Positions 50,726 to 63,910 of a DNA stretch of 64,000 nucleotides are shown here, in pieces. Both the position numbers and the translations under genes were made by a program. Source of the stretch: Anoplolepis gracilipes (lineage: Eukaryota; Arthropoda; Insecta; Hymenoptera; Formicidae); NCBI RefSeq assembly GCF_047496725.1, contig NC_132979.1, positions 6,898,501 through 6,962,500 on the forward strand, in the 5' to 3' direction. The notes under the pieces are model-generated. The model was not told the origin of the DNA. It did not search any database and saw only the letters and a program-made list of their open reading frames with translations. Numbering within the stretch: position 1 is the stretch's first letter; every line of letters starts with the position of its first letter.

Positions 50726-52521
50726 CATCTTTTACGATAGAAATTTTGGATACGTGTCTTTTATCATCATGAAACATTAGGAGACGTTACGAGACAAGAA
50801 CGTCTTATCATTTTATTTCAAAAGCGTCGAAACTTTTCAATCTAGTAATTAATCTGGCATTAAAACTTGAGACTCACAGACTCCTCTCTCGGCTTTCAAT
50901 GCTGTGCGTCGATTATCGAACTTTTCTACCCGACACTGCTATTTTGCCACTGTATTCAATGCGAGCATTCGAGGCGGGTTAAAAGTAACCCTGGCATCCA
51001 TCCCGCGTACATAAACCGCCTTAATGCACCCTCGGTAGCAGGCCATTACACCACGCATCCCTACAGCCTCTCCTCCCCTGCTACGGTCATATAGTACTCG
51101 CGCATGTTACACGCATATTAAGATACACACACGTCATTCTCTGTACATATACACACGAACCGCCACCGCCTACTCTTCACGCATATTTACGCCATATCGA
51201 CCAGGTGGTAGGTGAAATTTACTCTACCACGGCCGATACATTATTTCCACGAGCATTAACGCCGACGTTATTGCACTCTCTATCCTCCTCCCCCTGCTTT
51301 ACAGTCCTTTTATCTCATGAGCTATCGCGCGTCGAGGATCGTGCGATTCTCTCTTTCGTAGAAACGGAATTTTTTACACGATTTGAGTAGACACTTTGTT
51401 AACGAATTTCTCTAATAAAAATCGCGTCCTTATCATTATAATTATTTACTCGCCTCTGCTATTCGATAACATTTGTTCGAAAGACTAGTTCCGATACCGG
51501 GATCCTGATTTCCGTTGTCAGAGACGGTGGAATGAATTTTTCGTTCTGCGATGTTGATGGCCGTGAAGCATACGTCGATACCTTTTATTGGCGCCTGCTT
51601 TTCGTGTCGCCACTCACTCATATTTTTGCCGCGCGATGTATGTTCTCTTCCGTTTTCCGTGTCTCTCTTTTTCTCGGAAAATTCAACACGGGGCCGTTTT
51701 AACTGTGAATAATGCTTACGAAGATATTGTAAGCTGAGACAATATTTACTGATTAAAAATATACGAAAAAGAACATGGGTTTTCAAAATCGAAATCAATG
51801 GAATTGAACGCTATACTATTTCGTCAAGTGTAAAAGTCAATATTGTCCAAATTTTTATTCCTTTTATTAATTGCAATTAATCTCGAATTATTGTTTAATT
51901 TTTTAAAATTCTTAACTTTCGGAGAGACAATTCTTTTAGCGATTATATATGATTTTTTTTTGTACGATTTTTGAAGCATAATATACGGACAACAATTGAG
52001 TTATTAATCTATTTTTTCAATCATAATTATACAAAAAATTCATATGAATAAATTCCGTTTAACAGTAATATATCTATAAGAGTGTAATTATCACGTTTAC
52101 ATAGCTATTTCACGATGGAATTGTACTTTCGAATTCTATTCCCGTTCTACATTCATGAGATTTCTCGTGTGTTTTTCAAGCCAGCTTTCCATACTTCATG
52201 GAAAATATTCGCAATTATCTTTGTGATCAGTTCAGCAAACGTTATCCTACAACAGTTGTCGAACTAAATTTTCGATACTTTAAATATATGAAAGAGAATA
52301 CTATCATTGAAATTTATTCTCATCGAAATTAAATACTTTCTTTGTCGTTCAATAAAAAGACACTGAATATTATTTAACATTTTAACTGATTATTGCATTT
52401 TCCAACTTTTCCGTAATGTACAATCAGTACGAGAGAAATTTAGTCGTTTATAGCGAAAATACATTATTATTCACGATTAATTCGCCCGTATTTTCGGTTT
52501 GACGTACAAGCTCCTGCAAAC

Positions 52522-52524
<3 letters not shown>

Positions 52525-52564
<40 letters not shown>
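52525..52564. repeat. (CA)n microsatellite
   Basis: Uninterrupted CA run of about 40 bp. Confidence 0.95.
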
Positions 52565-52566
<2 letters not shown>

Positions 52567-54068
52567 TATACGTAGAAATGCGTTTGCGCCAATCGATTGC
52601 CGAGTTTCACAACGCACGTTCATTGTCGGTACAATTACGAGTGAGCAATATACAGTTTCAAAGGTAGATATCGCGTTTCAAAGTGACTATGCAACGCGTG
52701 CAGATATTACAACAAATGGTAACGCGTTAATTAATGCACGCGGTGCCTTTTGGCATAAAGAAAGAGCAAAGCGGGTAAAGAACGAGGTAGATAGAGGGGA
52801 AACAACGTCGCCATTAAAATTGTAATTAACGTATGGTAATTGCAATCGATGCGCGCCGTGGCGCGTTTTCGTCGACGCGATTCGCGCACGAAAATAGGGG
52901 AAGATGCAAGGGATCGAGGGCTTTCTCGTGCGAGTTTCCAAAGTCCGGACGAAAGCGGAGCCTTTCTATTAAATCGTTAAAGCGCTTTTGTTGCGAGCGA
53001 AAAGCACAATGGACATTACGCGGATAAGGGACGATGAATTGTGGAGATGTCATTTACAGAGAGCGATGATGCACTCTCACGGTAGGTACATTAAGGCGGT
53101 TTATGCACGCGAAGCAAGAGGAGCATTCACTTTCGCGGGCTGTATCGTTCCTCGTCGTGCAACCACGACAGGTAATAAAGGTAGTAAAACGCCTTTAAAT
53201 CAATAATCAAGTTAGACGCAACGCTTACGCGCCGATATTTCTCCGCGATAAAAGCTAATCAGTGAGACTCAATCATGCGTGAAGGAAATAATTAAGAAAA
53301 TTATTTTTCGATTATACTATAATATTATGTAACTTTAAGAAGATCAAAAAGAGTTATCGAACGCAATTATATATATAGTACCTTTTGACGATTATTTGTT
53401 CTTACCGTAAATTTGATATATTTTAATATAAATTTTAAATTTTTTCAAGTTTTATCCTATATATATATATATTTTTTTTTTTTTTAAACCTGATAGATTT
53501 TAAAAGAAAACCACGTTGTTGTTTATGACCGAAACCTCGAAGAAATAAATACACGAAAACGATGAGAATGCTCGAATGGAAGATATTTAAGGCGTAATTA
53601 AGTCTCTGGAGTTTTCCAAAAGTAAAGAAACTTTGTTAAAATGTGATTCCCAGAAGAAAAGTTTGAGTGGAAATATATTTCTTTCCTGATCTATTTTTAA
53701 TACATGTTTCTACAAAGATCCGCAGATATATTGTTATATTTCAAACCTTAGATTATAGCCCTATCTCGTATTCTTTTTCTCTTTTCTATATAATTTATAT
53801 CTTTATTTAATTAAGAGCAAAAGAGAGAACATACGAGGTCTTATATGTTTTTCTAAAATACAGAATATTCGAAGAAATTTAATACTAATTAACGCCAACT
53901 GAAACCTTTTTTCTTGTCAGTATAAATAGAATAAATAGAAGTCAGTTATAAATAGAAACATCATAGCAACATAATCCAACGAAGAATCGCTAAGCTGGTT
54001 TTAAATAACCCGCACTGACGTAATTCAGCTGTAAGTTCTCAGCTAAAAGTTACGTAACAAGGTAAAAG

Positions 54069-54073
<5 letters not shown>

Positions 54074-54145
<72 letters not shown>
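54074..54145. repeat. (GA)n microsatellite, about 72 bp
   Basis: GA run with a single AAA interruption near 54116. Confidence 0.95.
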
Positions 54146-55365
54146 CTAGGTGTTGTTTTAACAAATTTTAAATGCGAATGCACGTCCGCGCGCGACAAGC
54201 GAATGAATTATCTCCGGAAGTTTATCACAACGTGACGAGTTCACGTTGAATTCGTATGCACGGATCGCGCTCGTCACCGTTAAAGAATTATCTATCGCCG
54301 TCTCCTTCGTCGATAAATCACACATTGAAAGTACGTTATCATGTATGCACGCGAGCGCATCGTATACATATATATGAATCCGTATACGCGCGTATTTCCA
54401 CGACATAAAGATCTACTTCGATTTAGCTCTCGAAGCTCAATCTAATTTATATCGGCGTGAATTAAAGGATTACGCAATAAACGTGCTAAATTATAGAGTC
54501 GGATATGGTCGTTTCGATATACCTATTGATCCAATGACAGTAACGTTCGCGTTGAACATCTGACCGCGTGACCCTACGCAATCCTTCGCTCGCACTTGGT
54601 CAGAATTAACTATATTTGTTCGTATCATTTTTTTTTTTTTTTTTTTTTACTCATTAGGAGAAATATTTGAATATTTTTAATATTGTTATATATCTTGAAT
54701 CTTTTTTGCGATTTATTTCTATATTTTACGTAGAATATATTTTGAACATCCTTCGATTATGTTAACTGACTTGAAGCTTAATTTGCTGAGCATGTCTATG
54801 GATAAATATTTAAAACATATTGGGATGAATAAAAAAAAATTGAACGATCTTAAGATTACGTATTTGCACAAGGAACGAAGGATAAAAAATACAATATATG
54901 ATGAGAAAAGGGTTAAATGTAGAACGAGATGAACGATTTCTATCTCGAGGGAGCTTTGTTCTCTTCCTCAAGAATGAATAAGAATGAATATAAATTGAAA
55001 ACGAATTAAATCCTCTGAGAATCGCATCGTGTTTGTATGCAATTAATGTAAAACGAATACATAATTTCAGAGTTGTGTAAACATAAATCCCTGCAGAAAC
55101 GATCGTTATTGTATGTACATACAAACCAATGTCGACTAATTTCGCAGAAATGTAACAAAAATATGTTTTCTTTTTTAATTTTCAGTTTACACGTCGATAA
55201 TAATCGATCGATTGATTAAATACGCTTTGAATTTTTTATTGCGTACGTTCACTTCAATCCCTTTCATCTGTAAACTCTTGTTGATGAGTTTACATTCAAC
55301 ACACGCTTTTAATTAACAACATTTTGATTAAACCATTTTTTTTGCAACGTTTTAAATTTGAACAA

Positions 55366-55395
55366 TTTAATATAATTTAATATAATTTAATATAA
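55366..55395 (+). repeat. Short tandem repeat (TTTAATATAA)3
   Basis: Three exact 10-bp units. Confidence 0.9.
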
Positions 55396-56922
55396 TTGAG
55401 TGTCTCAAAAGTTAAATATTCAAATTTATTTTCTTTTCAGAGTTCGAGTTTTAATACGGAAATCTTACAAAATGGCTGTTACAGATATGTATCAGTTTTC
55501 TCTAAAATTTCTTTTGAAGTAAAATCGACTGCAAAATTAATAAATACATCATGAAAATTAAAAGATGGAGACTTTCAGGGTATTTTAAATATCGTCACTA
55601 CGTAAATATTGAAACTTTATCTACTAAAACTCTTTTATTTTATCAGTCTTTTATAACTTTAATAATAGAATCCAGTTGATGTCAAAGCATTTTCGTTAAA
55701 CAAATATCGATTCGAAATTAATCTGAATGAATCCTCGCCTGTGAAAAGAGACTTTATCAGTTCGCTCAATACAAACACTTTTTATCAAATCCGGAAATTA
55801 GGTCGCGAAATGATGTAGACGCGCTTTCATGGTACACTCCCGCAGCGATGTTACACGCGGCGTAGGAAAAACGCGACATACGCGTTTCCCTTTTTACACG
55901 GCTCCCAGAAACACGCTAGTTATGTAATACATAGGTGGAATTCGCCCCGGGCTCGGTCGACGCGAGCAACAAAACGCACATCGTGTAATTCCGCGTGCGA
56001 CCTATATTCTAATAAATAAACTATTTGTTTGACATATCTGCGCCCTTTTTAAAAGACAGTCTTTCTCCTTTTCTCTCTCCTTTTCTCTGTCTCACAGGAT
56101 GTAACATTGATCCACATCGTCTAGTCTATTCTAGTTTAGCGAATCTCTCGTTCGTTTGCGCGCGCGCTTCTCTTTTAATCTGTGCTACGGATCTCTCGTC
56201 GGGTATTAATAGGTATTCTATCGCGGACACTTTTTTGAATTTCGTCGATTCGCACGTTAATTAATCTACCGGTAATTACGCGCACGTGCAGAATTTTTAA
56301 AGAATGTAATAAAGAAAGAATGAAGTTCGTAGTTAATACGTCTTTAGATATTCGTGACGAAATTATCTTAATCTAATCAGAGCGAAATATACAATATAAT
56401 ACCGTTCAATTAAGCTCTCTCTGTTTATATATTTGTATCATAAAATTTAACCATATAGATACTTTTATTCCCTAACAGCAGTTGCATTGAAATATGCTAC
56501 TACTTTATTTAAAGTTTCAGCTTTGTATAAATGTAACTTACCTCTTCGTGTAATGTGTCAGATCTTTAAATGGGTTAACTTTTTTAAAAATATATATGTA
56601 ATTTATTTTTATAATTAAAATACGTGAGTACTTTTTAAAATAACAATAAAATATTTTTAACTAAAAGGTAAATATACAGACAGCCTTAAAAATAGAAATA
56701 AATTATAAATATGGTATAAAAATATTATATATTTAACTATTCATTATGTTTTATTTATTAATCATGAGCAACATTCGACGGATATGCATTTAGATTTTAG
56801 GACAATTTCTCGAATTATTCATATTGTGCCTCTTGAAATCCATAGAAACTTTTCGTAGAAAGAGTCAACGGAAGCGGATGCGGATGAATCTAGCGAAACA
56901 AGAGAAAACGGAAACGCGCGGG

Positions 56923-56928
<6 letters not shown>

Positions 56929-56972
<44 letters not shown>
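56929..56972. repeat. (GA)n microsatellite
   Basis: Uninterrupted GA run of about 44 bp. A second tract of about 27 bp lies at 57564-57590. Confidence 0.95.
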
Positions 56973-56975
<3 letters not shown>

Positions 56976-57563
56976 TTGCTACTTCTTACAGGGCAAAGGG
57001 ACAGTGAAAAAGAGCCACGAGAAAATTCTTTCTTCGAGTGCGGCTGGTTAAGAAGTTTTATGAGTTACATTCCGGCGTCCGTGGAATGTCGAAAAGTCAA
57101 TCAATTTTTCGCGATCCTTCGTTCGATATCCTTCGTAATTCATTTGTCACCCTCGTTGGACCCTCGTGACAATTACGGATTTGATATCGGAACAAGATGA
57201 AAGAGAACTGCAGCTTTCGATATCATCGCGTTCGACATTGCTACGTGCTTATACATCTTTGATTAAGATCTTTCGCATCGGAGGGATATTTTTCGCGCGA
57301 ACGGAAGTGGTATTTTATCGCGATGATTGCGAATCGCCCCGGTAGAAGGAGGGACGAGTTTACGCGTTTCGAAAATTGAAATCGATACGTCGAAGTCGTT
57401 TCGGATCTTCATTTCCCGGGAGAAGAGCCACCTAAGAAATTTCTCCCTTTCGCAACAAGACGGAGAATTCGGTCAATCCGTCGATAAAATTCTCGAATAA
57501 AATGCGTCGTGAGACTCTCTGACGTTCGCTGTGTTAAATGAAACTGATTTCTACGTTGTGAAT

Positions 57564-57590
57564 AGAGAGAGAGAGAGAGAGAGAGAGAGA
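57564..57590. repeat. (GA)n microsatellite
   Basis: Uninterrupted GA run of about 27 bp. Confidence 0.95.
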
Positions 57591-60500
57591 CGAGATAGCA
57601 AAGTTCCAATGCGCAACTGTATCTTTGTGTTCGATCGATCTCGAAAAGAATTTATTCGGATAAGATCTATGTGAAAAGCGTCGATTCATTTTTAATCGAA
57701 TTTACTTTTAAAGCTTTTTTTTTCCTTCCTATTCATCTAAATTAATTAAATTTTTTTTTTAATCGATATTTACACAAACAACAATGTTTTATCTTTTTAT
57801 TCGAATTAATCAGTTTCGTGATAGATAACAATTGAAACGAGAATTAAAAGAGATAAAAAGTCTAAGCTCGATATTTCTGGTATCGCGGAGAAGCGCAGGC
57901 AGATATAATAAGCGTGAATCAACGAGACCGTCAATCGTGGAAAATGCTGGGGCAGTTAAAGCAATTAACGCAGCGGCCGCCACCGCGGCCTCTAATTTTT
58001 TCATCGCTAAAAACAACCAACGGAATCTCTTTCGAGCGCCTGAAATTCGATTTCCTTGCGCGAAGCCGCATCGCACGGGCCGTAAAATGTTATTTCCGCG
58101 TTCGTCCGAATCATTCGCGCGTCTCTGTTCGAGTCAAATTCGCATTTAATGAAAAAATACTTGGAACGCCTGCCGTAAAGCTATATGTCTCGATAACAGC
58201 GATAAACAAAGAATACTTTACGAGTTTTACGAGCGGAAATCGACGCGTGTCGTTATCCGGTATCGTTACAACGAAACTGTCAAGCGTTCTGCGAAAAATT
58301 TGGTGAATTACGTGAATTTCGGTGATGTGTAAAATGTGCAACTGACGTGTATTTTCCTCGACATATGATATTTTCGAGAAAAATTTCTAAAAAGATTGTA
58401 ATCTATCGTTAGACAACGTGAATAAACGAGAATATAATTAATTTTAATAAAACAAAATTTCTATGCAAAACTTCCGTATTGTATTTATAATAAAAAATAT
58501 GTTTACATCGTATGTAATACATACATGTTGTAATCAATGAGAGTAATATGTTTCAAAAAATTTATATTAAGAGTTTCATCCATATTGATTGTGATGTTTA
58601 TACGTCTATAACAATTTGTGAGTCTTTATATATAGGACGAATTATGACTTCAAATATTCTTTATAAGTAACATTTTTTATTAAAAAATAGATCAGATACG
58701 GATTACTTGAGTTCGAAGAATTTATAATATAATTAATATTTTATTTAATATAATTAAGACGATTTTGCTTCAAGTGAAAACACTTTAAAGATTTTAAAAT
58801 CTTTAACGTTTTTATGAAAATATTTGTCCTTTTAAATGAAATTAAGTTTCTTATATAAAAATTGACTCTCTTTATTCCACAATGAAGAGAGTTAAATTTT
58901 TATATTTAAAAAGGCGTTATTGGTTATAATTGCATACACAACAGTTACCTGATATTTTACATGATATTTTTAGTATTGTATTTGCGCGCTTGATCTGCTT
59001 TTTTACCAAGAAAAAAATGACAAAAATAGGAAGCAATTTCACTTCAACTTTAGCTCGAGTTCACCGTGCCACAAACTGAAATTAATAGGGTGGTGCATAG
59101 TTTCTACCACAGCTTCATATCACTCGGTGGAAATACGAACTTTGTTTTTTTTTTTTTTTTATTTTAATGCATTGTGAAATTAATAGCTCAACATCTTGTA
59201 TTAAATAATAATACCATTTAATACTGAAAATTGCATAATTTTAGCGAATTAAATTTCAAGGATAATAGTATAATTGTTTAAGTGAAACTTTGCTGTACTG
59301 AAATACTACAACTTTTCCTATCAAAACCCAATTAACAATAACAATGCACTAGGTATACAATTTTTATAATTCTATTTATATTAAAATGATATATTTATCC
59401 GTATAAAAATACAAGTGAAAGAAGAGAATTCTCAAAGACAAGATACATTAATAAAACATTTTCGCGAATAATCTAATCCCTGGAACCAACAACTTCTCTT
59501 TGAACTGTTATAATAGAGTTAATACAAACGTTTATATTATAACAACTATTTCTCTTGATTACATATCATGATAATGTGTAACATCAAACACGCACTATCA
59601 ATGTATCTCTCTCCGGTAAACAGTCGTTCCAGTAGTAAAGCCTTAACCAAGTCAGACTCAATTATTGAATTTGCTCTAGTTTTGACACATCAGACTGTAG
59701 ATTCGCATAAGCTTATTTTTTACCACACATGCATGCTTTATCCAACATTTGGGACAAGAACGACGGGCCAACAAAGATCTCGCCGAGCGTAAACCCCAAA
59801 GGGTGATTTCACGAGATACGGTCTTTTGACGGTAAATCACCGGCAAGGTGCCAAAAACATTGACAACGATCGTAAAAGTGTGCGGAGATTTAAACATGCA
59901 GTCGGAAAATTTCGAGCGTGAAGCGTATATGTGATACCTATAATAAAGTGAACTAGGATAGAATGCATAAATTAAAAAATATTGATAAATGACGCAACTT
60001 TTAAATTGTATTAAGATAATAAACTTTAATCGTAAGAAGTATGTTGTGTACACACATTGAGAGAATATATTAATAAAAAAATAATTATTACTTAAGAAAG
60101 AAAGAAAACAACAAGATAATTATTAACAATATAAATAAGTAATCATTAAAATATAATAAATAATATAATTTATTTATAATGTAGCTTAATTCTTAATTTT
60201 GATATTAACCTCTCTAAATCAGGCGTAAAGTTCAGTAATCGTTCACTAAAATTGTCTTCTCTATTTTTACATATTTATACAAATAGAAAGATCCAAAAAT
60301 TGCAGGAGGGTAATCATATCTCCTAATATTATAAATCAGTATAAAAAAATCGGTATAAAAATCTTCTGAATTCATAAACTGTATGTAAAGTGTGTGATAA
60401 ATTTTTACACAATTTACTAAGATAAATTTATATTTTTTTCGAGTTATCGATATTAAAATTATTATATAAAATTATATAAAATAAGAGGAAAGATCTTAAA

Positions 60501-62119
60501 GACAATAATTTTCTTTCATACTTTCTCTTACTCGAGCTATATGATCGATGTGGTATAAATCGCGAATATGGAGCCGGATGGAATAATAAAAATTATCGAA
60601 TAGCCATCGCACGAGACAGTTGATAGAAAGAAGAGAAAATTGGGAGCGAAAGCGAGCGCTGCTTCTGACATTAATTAATCATCCGCGGAGAGTGGTCGAG
60701 TTACTCGAGTCGGATGAATTATCGCCACCTGAGGAACCAACCTCGGCGATATACGATCCGCCATATCTACCTACGATAATTCTCTTACGTAGGGATGGCA
60801 ATACACTAACGACATTCGTTTGCGTGACGTAATTAATGCGCGCTGCGCAAAGTGCAAGTGTTTAATTCGCGTATCAGAACGCAACGAGATCTACAGTCCA
60901 TTTTTTCAAAGCGTCAGACTGCATCTCTTTGCCAGTGTGATACGGTTGATTAGTCGGTATGATAACGAGAAAGAGAGACGCTGGGTCACCACCTGCGAAC
61001 ACGAAACGCTCGTACGGAAAGTATGATGTGACGTCTGATACGCGAGTGTTATTAAGAGACTTGCACTTACTTAGAGTCTTGTATTCACATTTCCGCGGAT
61101 AGAATATAATTGGAGTTTCCATTTAAGTAATACAGCGATTGTATGTGTGATGTTATCATAGGATTTAACACTAAATTAGGAAATAAAATAATCTTTAGTT
61201 TTTTCTCTCTCTTACTCGTGTTTTTCTCTTGATTTTAGAATTGATTAAGATGGAACAAAATAATTTAATTGAATTAAATTTGTATAACTTAAATTATACA
61301 TTATTTTAAGAAATATGTTAGTTTAAATAAAAAGATATAAATATCACGATAATTTTACGAGAGTTTATTTATTTAAGAATCATCGTGACTAGAAAACGTT
61401 ATAGGATAAGATTTCTAGGTAAATATCACGTGGTAAACATAAAAATATATGTTGACTAATAAAATACTTTATCTACAAAATAATTGGAAAATATAGCGAA
61501 CACGCGGAAGAATTTCATGTCTCCATTTGTGGTATTAAATATTATAGAATATTTCAAACAAGAAATAAATAATTATCGCATGCGTAAGACATGTGATAAT
61601 TATAATATAAAATTAGAATTATAGAAAAAATGTATAGGCATATTTATAACACTTACTATCACAATTATTGGCATCGCGAGTGCAATTCGTTCAATACTGC
61701 CTTTTATGGAAGACAGAATAAAGATAGAATATAGTGTTCTTAAGCGAAATGGAAGATGTTGCAATAAGTTGACATAATACCCAATAATTGAAAGCGTGAT
61801 ATTGACAGTTTTAAAAAAGTTCCGCTTGTTAGGTTGAATTTATCATTATTAACATACGAATGTAATGCATTGTTTTATAAACAATTACTTTTATATCAAT
61901 AATTTTTAAGTTAATATTAGAAAATTTAGAGTAAATAGTCGTATATATCTAGCATTATTAATTTGTAAGGAAAAAAGAAAATTGTAAAATTTTCAAATAA
62001 TAAATCTTTTTTTCATATATTTTGCATCACTAATATTACTTACAATTATTTTACAAAAATATAATATTATTAAAATATAAAGTCTATAGCCGATAAAAAA
62101 AAAACAGAATAAAAAAATG
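57591..62119. other. Mixed, mainly AT-rich non-coding DNA
   Basis: 57.83-58.33 kb is CpG-rich with overlapping frames on both strands; 58.4-60.5 and 61.1-62.1 kb are AT-rich. A possible decayed zinc-finger-like string lies at 59679-59756 (minus). Confidence 0.6.
60620..60832 (+). CDS. Unrecognised 70-codon frame with protein-like composition
   Basis: ATG to TAA gives 70 codons, with a mixed, non-repetitive composition and an acidic, proline-rich middle (ELLESDELSPPEEPTSAIYDPP). No homology is recognised. It lies in a short CpG-rich island between AT-rich flanks. The minus strand is also partly open here, so this may be a chance frame. Confidence 0.15.
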   Translation: MIERRENWERKRALLLTLINHPRRVVELLESDELSPPEEPTSAIYDPPYLPTIILLRRDGNTLTTFVCVT

Positions 62120-62975
62120 ATAATTTTGTGTATTCTGGACACCACGCACAGCTTTCCGACAATGTTGTTTCTCTCTTCTTAACGATCATCAACATTATTA
62201 TTTTTCGGCGCGATCACGAAGATTTATTTTACTCTTTAAAGCCGTGCAAGCACATTGATAAGAAAAATACAATAAACATGCGATCGAATTTTCTACCGCG
62301 AACAATTTTTCACGTACATTGTTGCCCTCGAAGATCCCGGCCAGCATGATAGTCGTCGCCAGCTGAAGAGTGTCACGTGCCAGACTCGAACTAGTACGAC
62401 TCTTCTCGTTCGCGTCGCTAATAGAAAGAACGTCCCTCGAACTTTTGCACTGAGTGGTCCGTTTCACAAGATCGTTCAAACCCGCGGGGAAACGGAGAAG
62501 AAAGAGCGAACGCGAGATAAGGGCAAAAGGGAGAAGTGGCGAGGGTTGTTCGGGAGTCCGATGCGTGCGTCCGATCGTGCGTGATCACTTTTTGCAGAAC
62601 ACACGTTGGGAGCAGTTCGCGAGCAGGTTGACACCTTCAGGGAGGAGATCGCGCGCAGAACTGACACCTCACGCGCGCGGTCCAGCTACCCTCAGCATCC
62701 AGCGGCGGCGGTGACGGCGACCGAGGGGGATGAAGCCGAGCACGCGCGAAATTCCGCCTTCCCTCCTGCCTTCTCCACCCCCTCCCCCTCTTACCCCCTC
62801 TCGGCTCGCTGAGCGAGCTGCAGCCACCCCCAGCCGCCCATCCGCCGCCTCCTCTCTCGTCCTCATCCACCGCGGCTATCCTCTCCTCGGTCAACCTCTG
62901 CCGCTAGCACACCACACTCCCTGTTTCGTGCCGAATTCACGCCATCGTCCACGGAATCTCACTTATTTGTTCTGA
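62120..62975 (-). promoter_or_regulatory. CpG-rich block; candidate promoter or first-exon region
   Basis: This is the most CpG-dense block in the right third of the window, flanked by AT-rich DNA. On the minus strand it holds an initiator-like TCAGTG at 62453-62448, and about 0.1 kb further on ATGCTGGCCGGGATC with a GTACGT donor-like site. A second donor-like GTAAGAG follows a GGGG run near 62795-62794. Either could give the upstream exon needed by the exon at 34.6 kb. None is strong alone: no TATA box or convincing downstream promoter element was seen. The reading frames on both strands here are short and of unremarkable composition. The strand is inferred from the exon at 34.6 kb. Confidence 0.3.
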
Positions 62976-63647
62976 TAATATAGATAATAATCACGTTCAC
63001 CTGAGTATAGCTTCTTCCGTTTGTTAGACGTAAACACGTAAATTTTATTAATTATATTTTATTACGTTAAATCAAGAGAATGTTAAATTCGAGAAGAAAG
63101 TGTCTAGAAGAAATTGTGTGTTAAAACGAATGAATTTAATACTGTAATGAACTCTTTCATTTAAAATGCTGATATAATTATAATATATAATATGAAAAAT
63201 TATATATTTTTTTAAAACTTATTGAAAAATAACTATATATACTTTTGATATATATTATATAAGTTTGATAATTTTTTTTAATAAACTTTCTTAAATAAAT
63301 TTTCTAATTACTAAAAAAATGAAAATTAAAGATATTCGCAGGAAAAAGTTTATTAAAAGGAAAAAAAAACAGAATCATGACAACGTATTCGACCATTATG
63401 TTATTTCGTATGGATAATTTCCGAGTTTTTAAACTTTTTCTACATCCTATTTAGTCATCTATCCTTTGACTCTATTTCGTTTTAATTAACAAACTCACCA
63501 GATCCAAAGGAGTTTGAGAAAACCGAATTACAGGGAAGAGACCTTACAATTATTATATTTTTCTCTGCTACGTGATTATTTACAAAATTTGGTTTTTTAA
63601 ATGAAGATTAGTAGTATTATCGAGGATAATAATGTGCAATATCAAAT

Positions 63648-63666
63648 ATTTGCATTAAATGCAAAT
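63648..63666. promoter_or_regulatory. Inverted pair of POU octamer motifs
   Basis: ATTTGCATT, one A, AATGCAAAT: two copies of the octamer ATTTGCAT in inverted orientation, one base apart. Octamers are sites for POU-domain factors. Occurrence by chance in AT-rich DNA is possible. Confidence 0.35.
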
Positions 63667-63840
63667 CTGCATGCCATGCAAGTCTAATTAATGATAATTA
63701 TTAAAGATACAGATTCGTGCACTTTGTGGCAAGAATTTAAAAAAATTTTACATGTCGCAATTTTTTTGCACTGCAAAATGAACTGGAATTGTTATATGTT
63801 TTTTTTCTGTACATCGCCAACTACTATTCGCCGGAGTACT

Positions 63841-63910
63841 CAGCATTTATTATGACCTTTTTATAATTGTCCAAAGCGAACACGCCGACCATCCAAGCGA
63901 ATAAATGCTG
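63841..63910. repeat. 11-bp perfect inverted repeat, 48-nt loop
   Basis: CAGCATTTATT (63841-63851) and AATAAATGCTG (63900-63910) are reverse complements. Confidence 0.8.

Larger units (their letters stand above)
50726..56928. other. Mixed non-coding DNA after the fold-back locus
   Basis: Moderately CpG-rich at 50.85-51.4, 52.5-53.25, 54.17-54.6 and 55.8-56.28 kb; AT-rich elsewhere. Two TATAAATAGAA strings, each preceded by GTCAG, lie at 53916-53931 and 53941-53957. No gene recognised. Confidence 0.6.

Noticed and set aside
56530..56640. Minus-strand GAG then GTAAGT donor with an open frame
   Set aside because: Upstream is AT-rich with chance openness (NYIYIFKK), and no acceptor.
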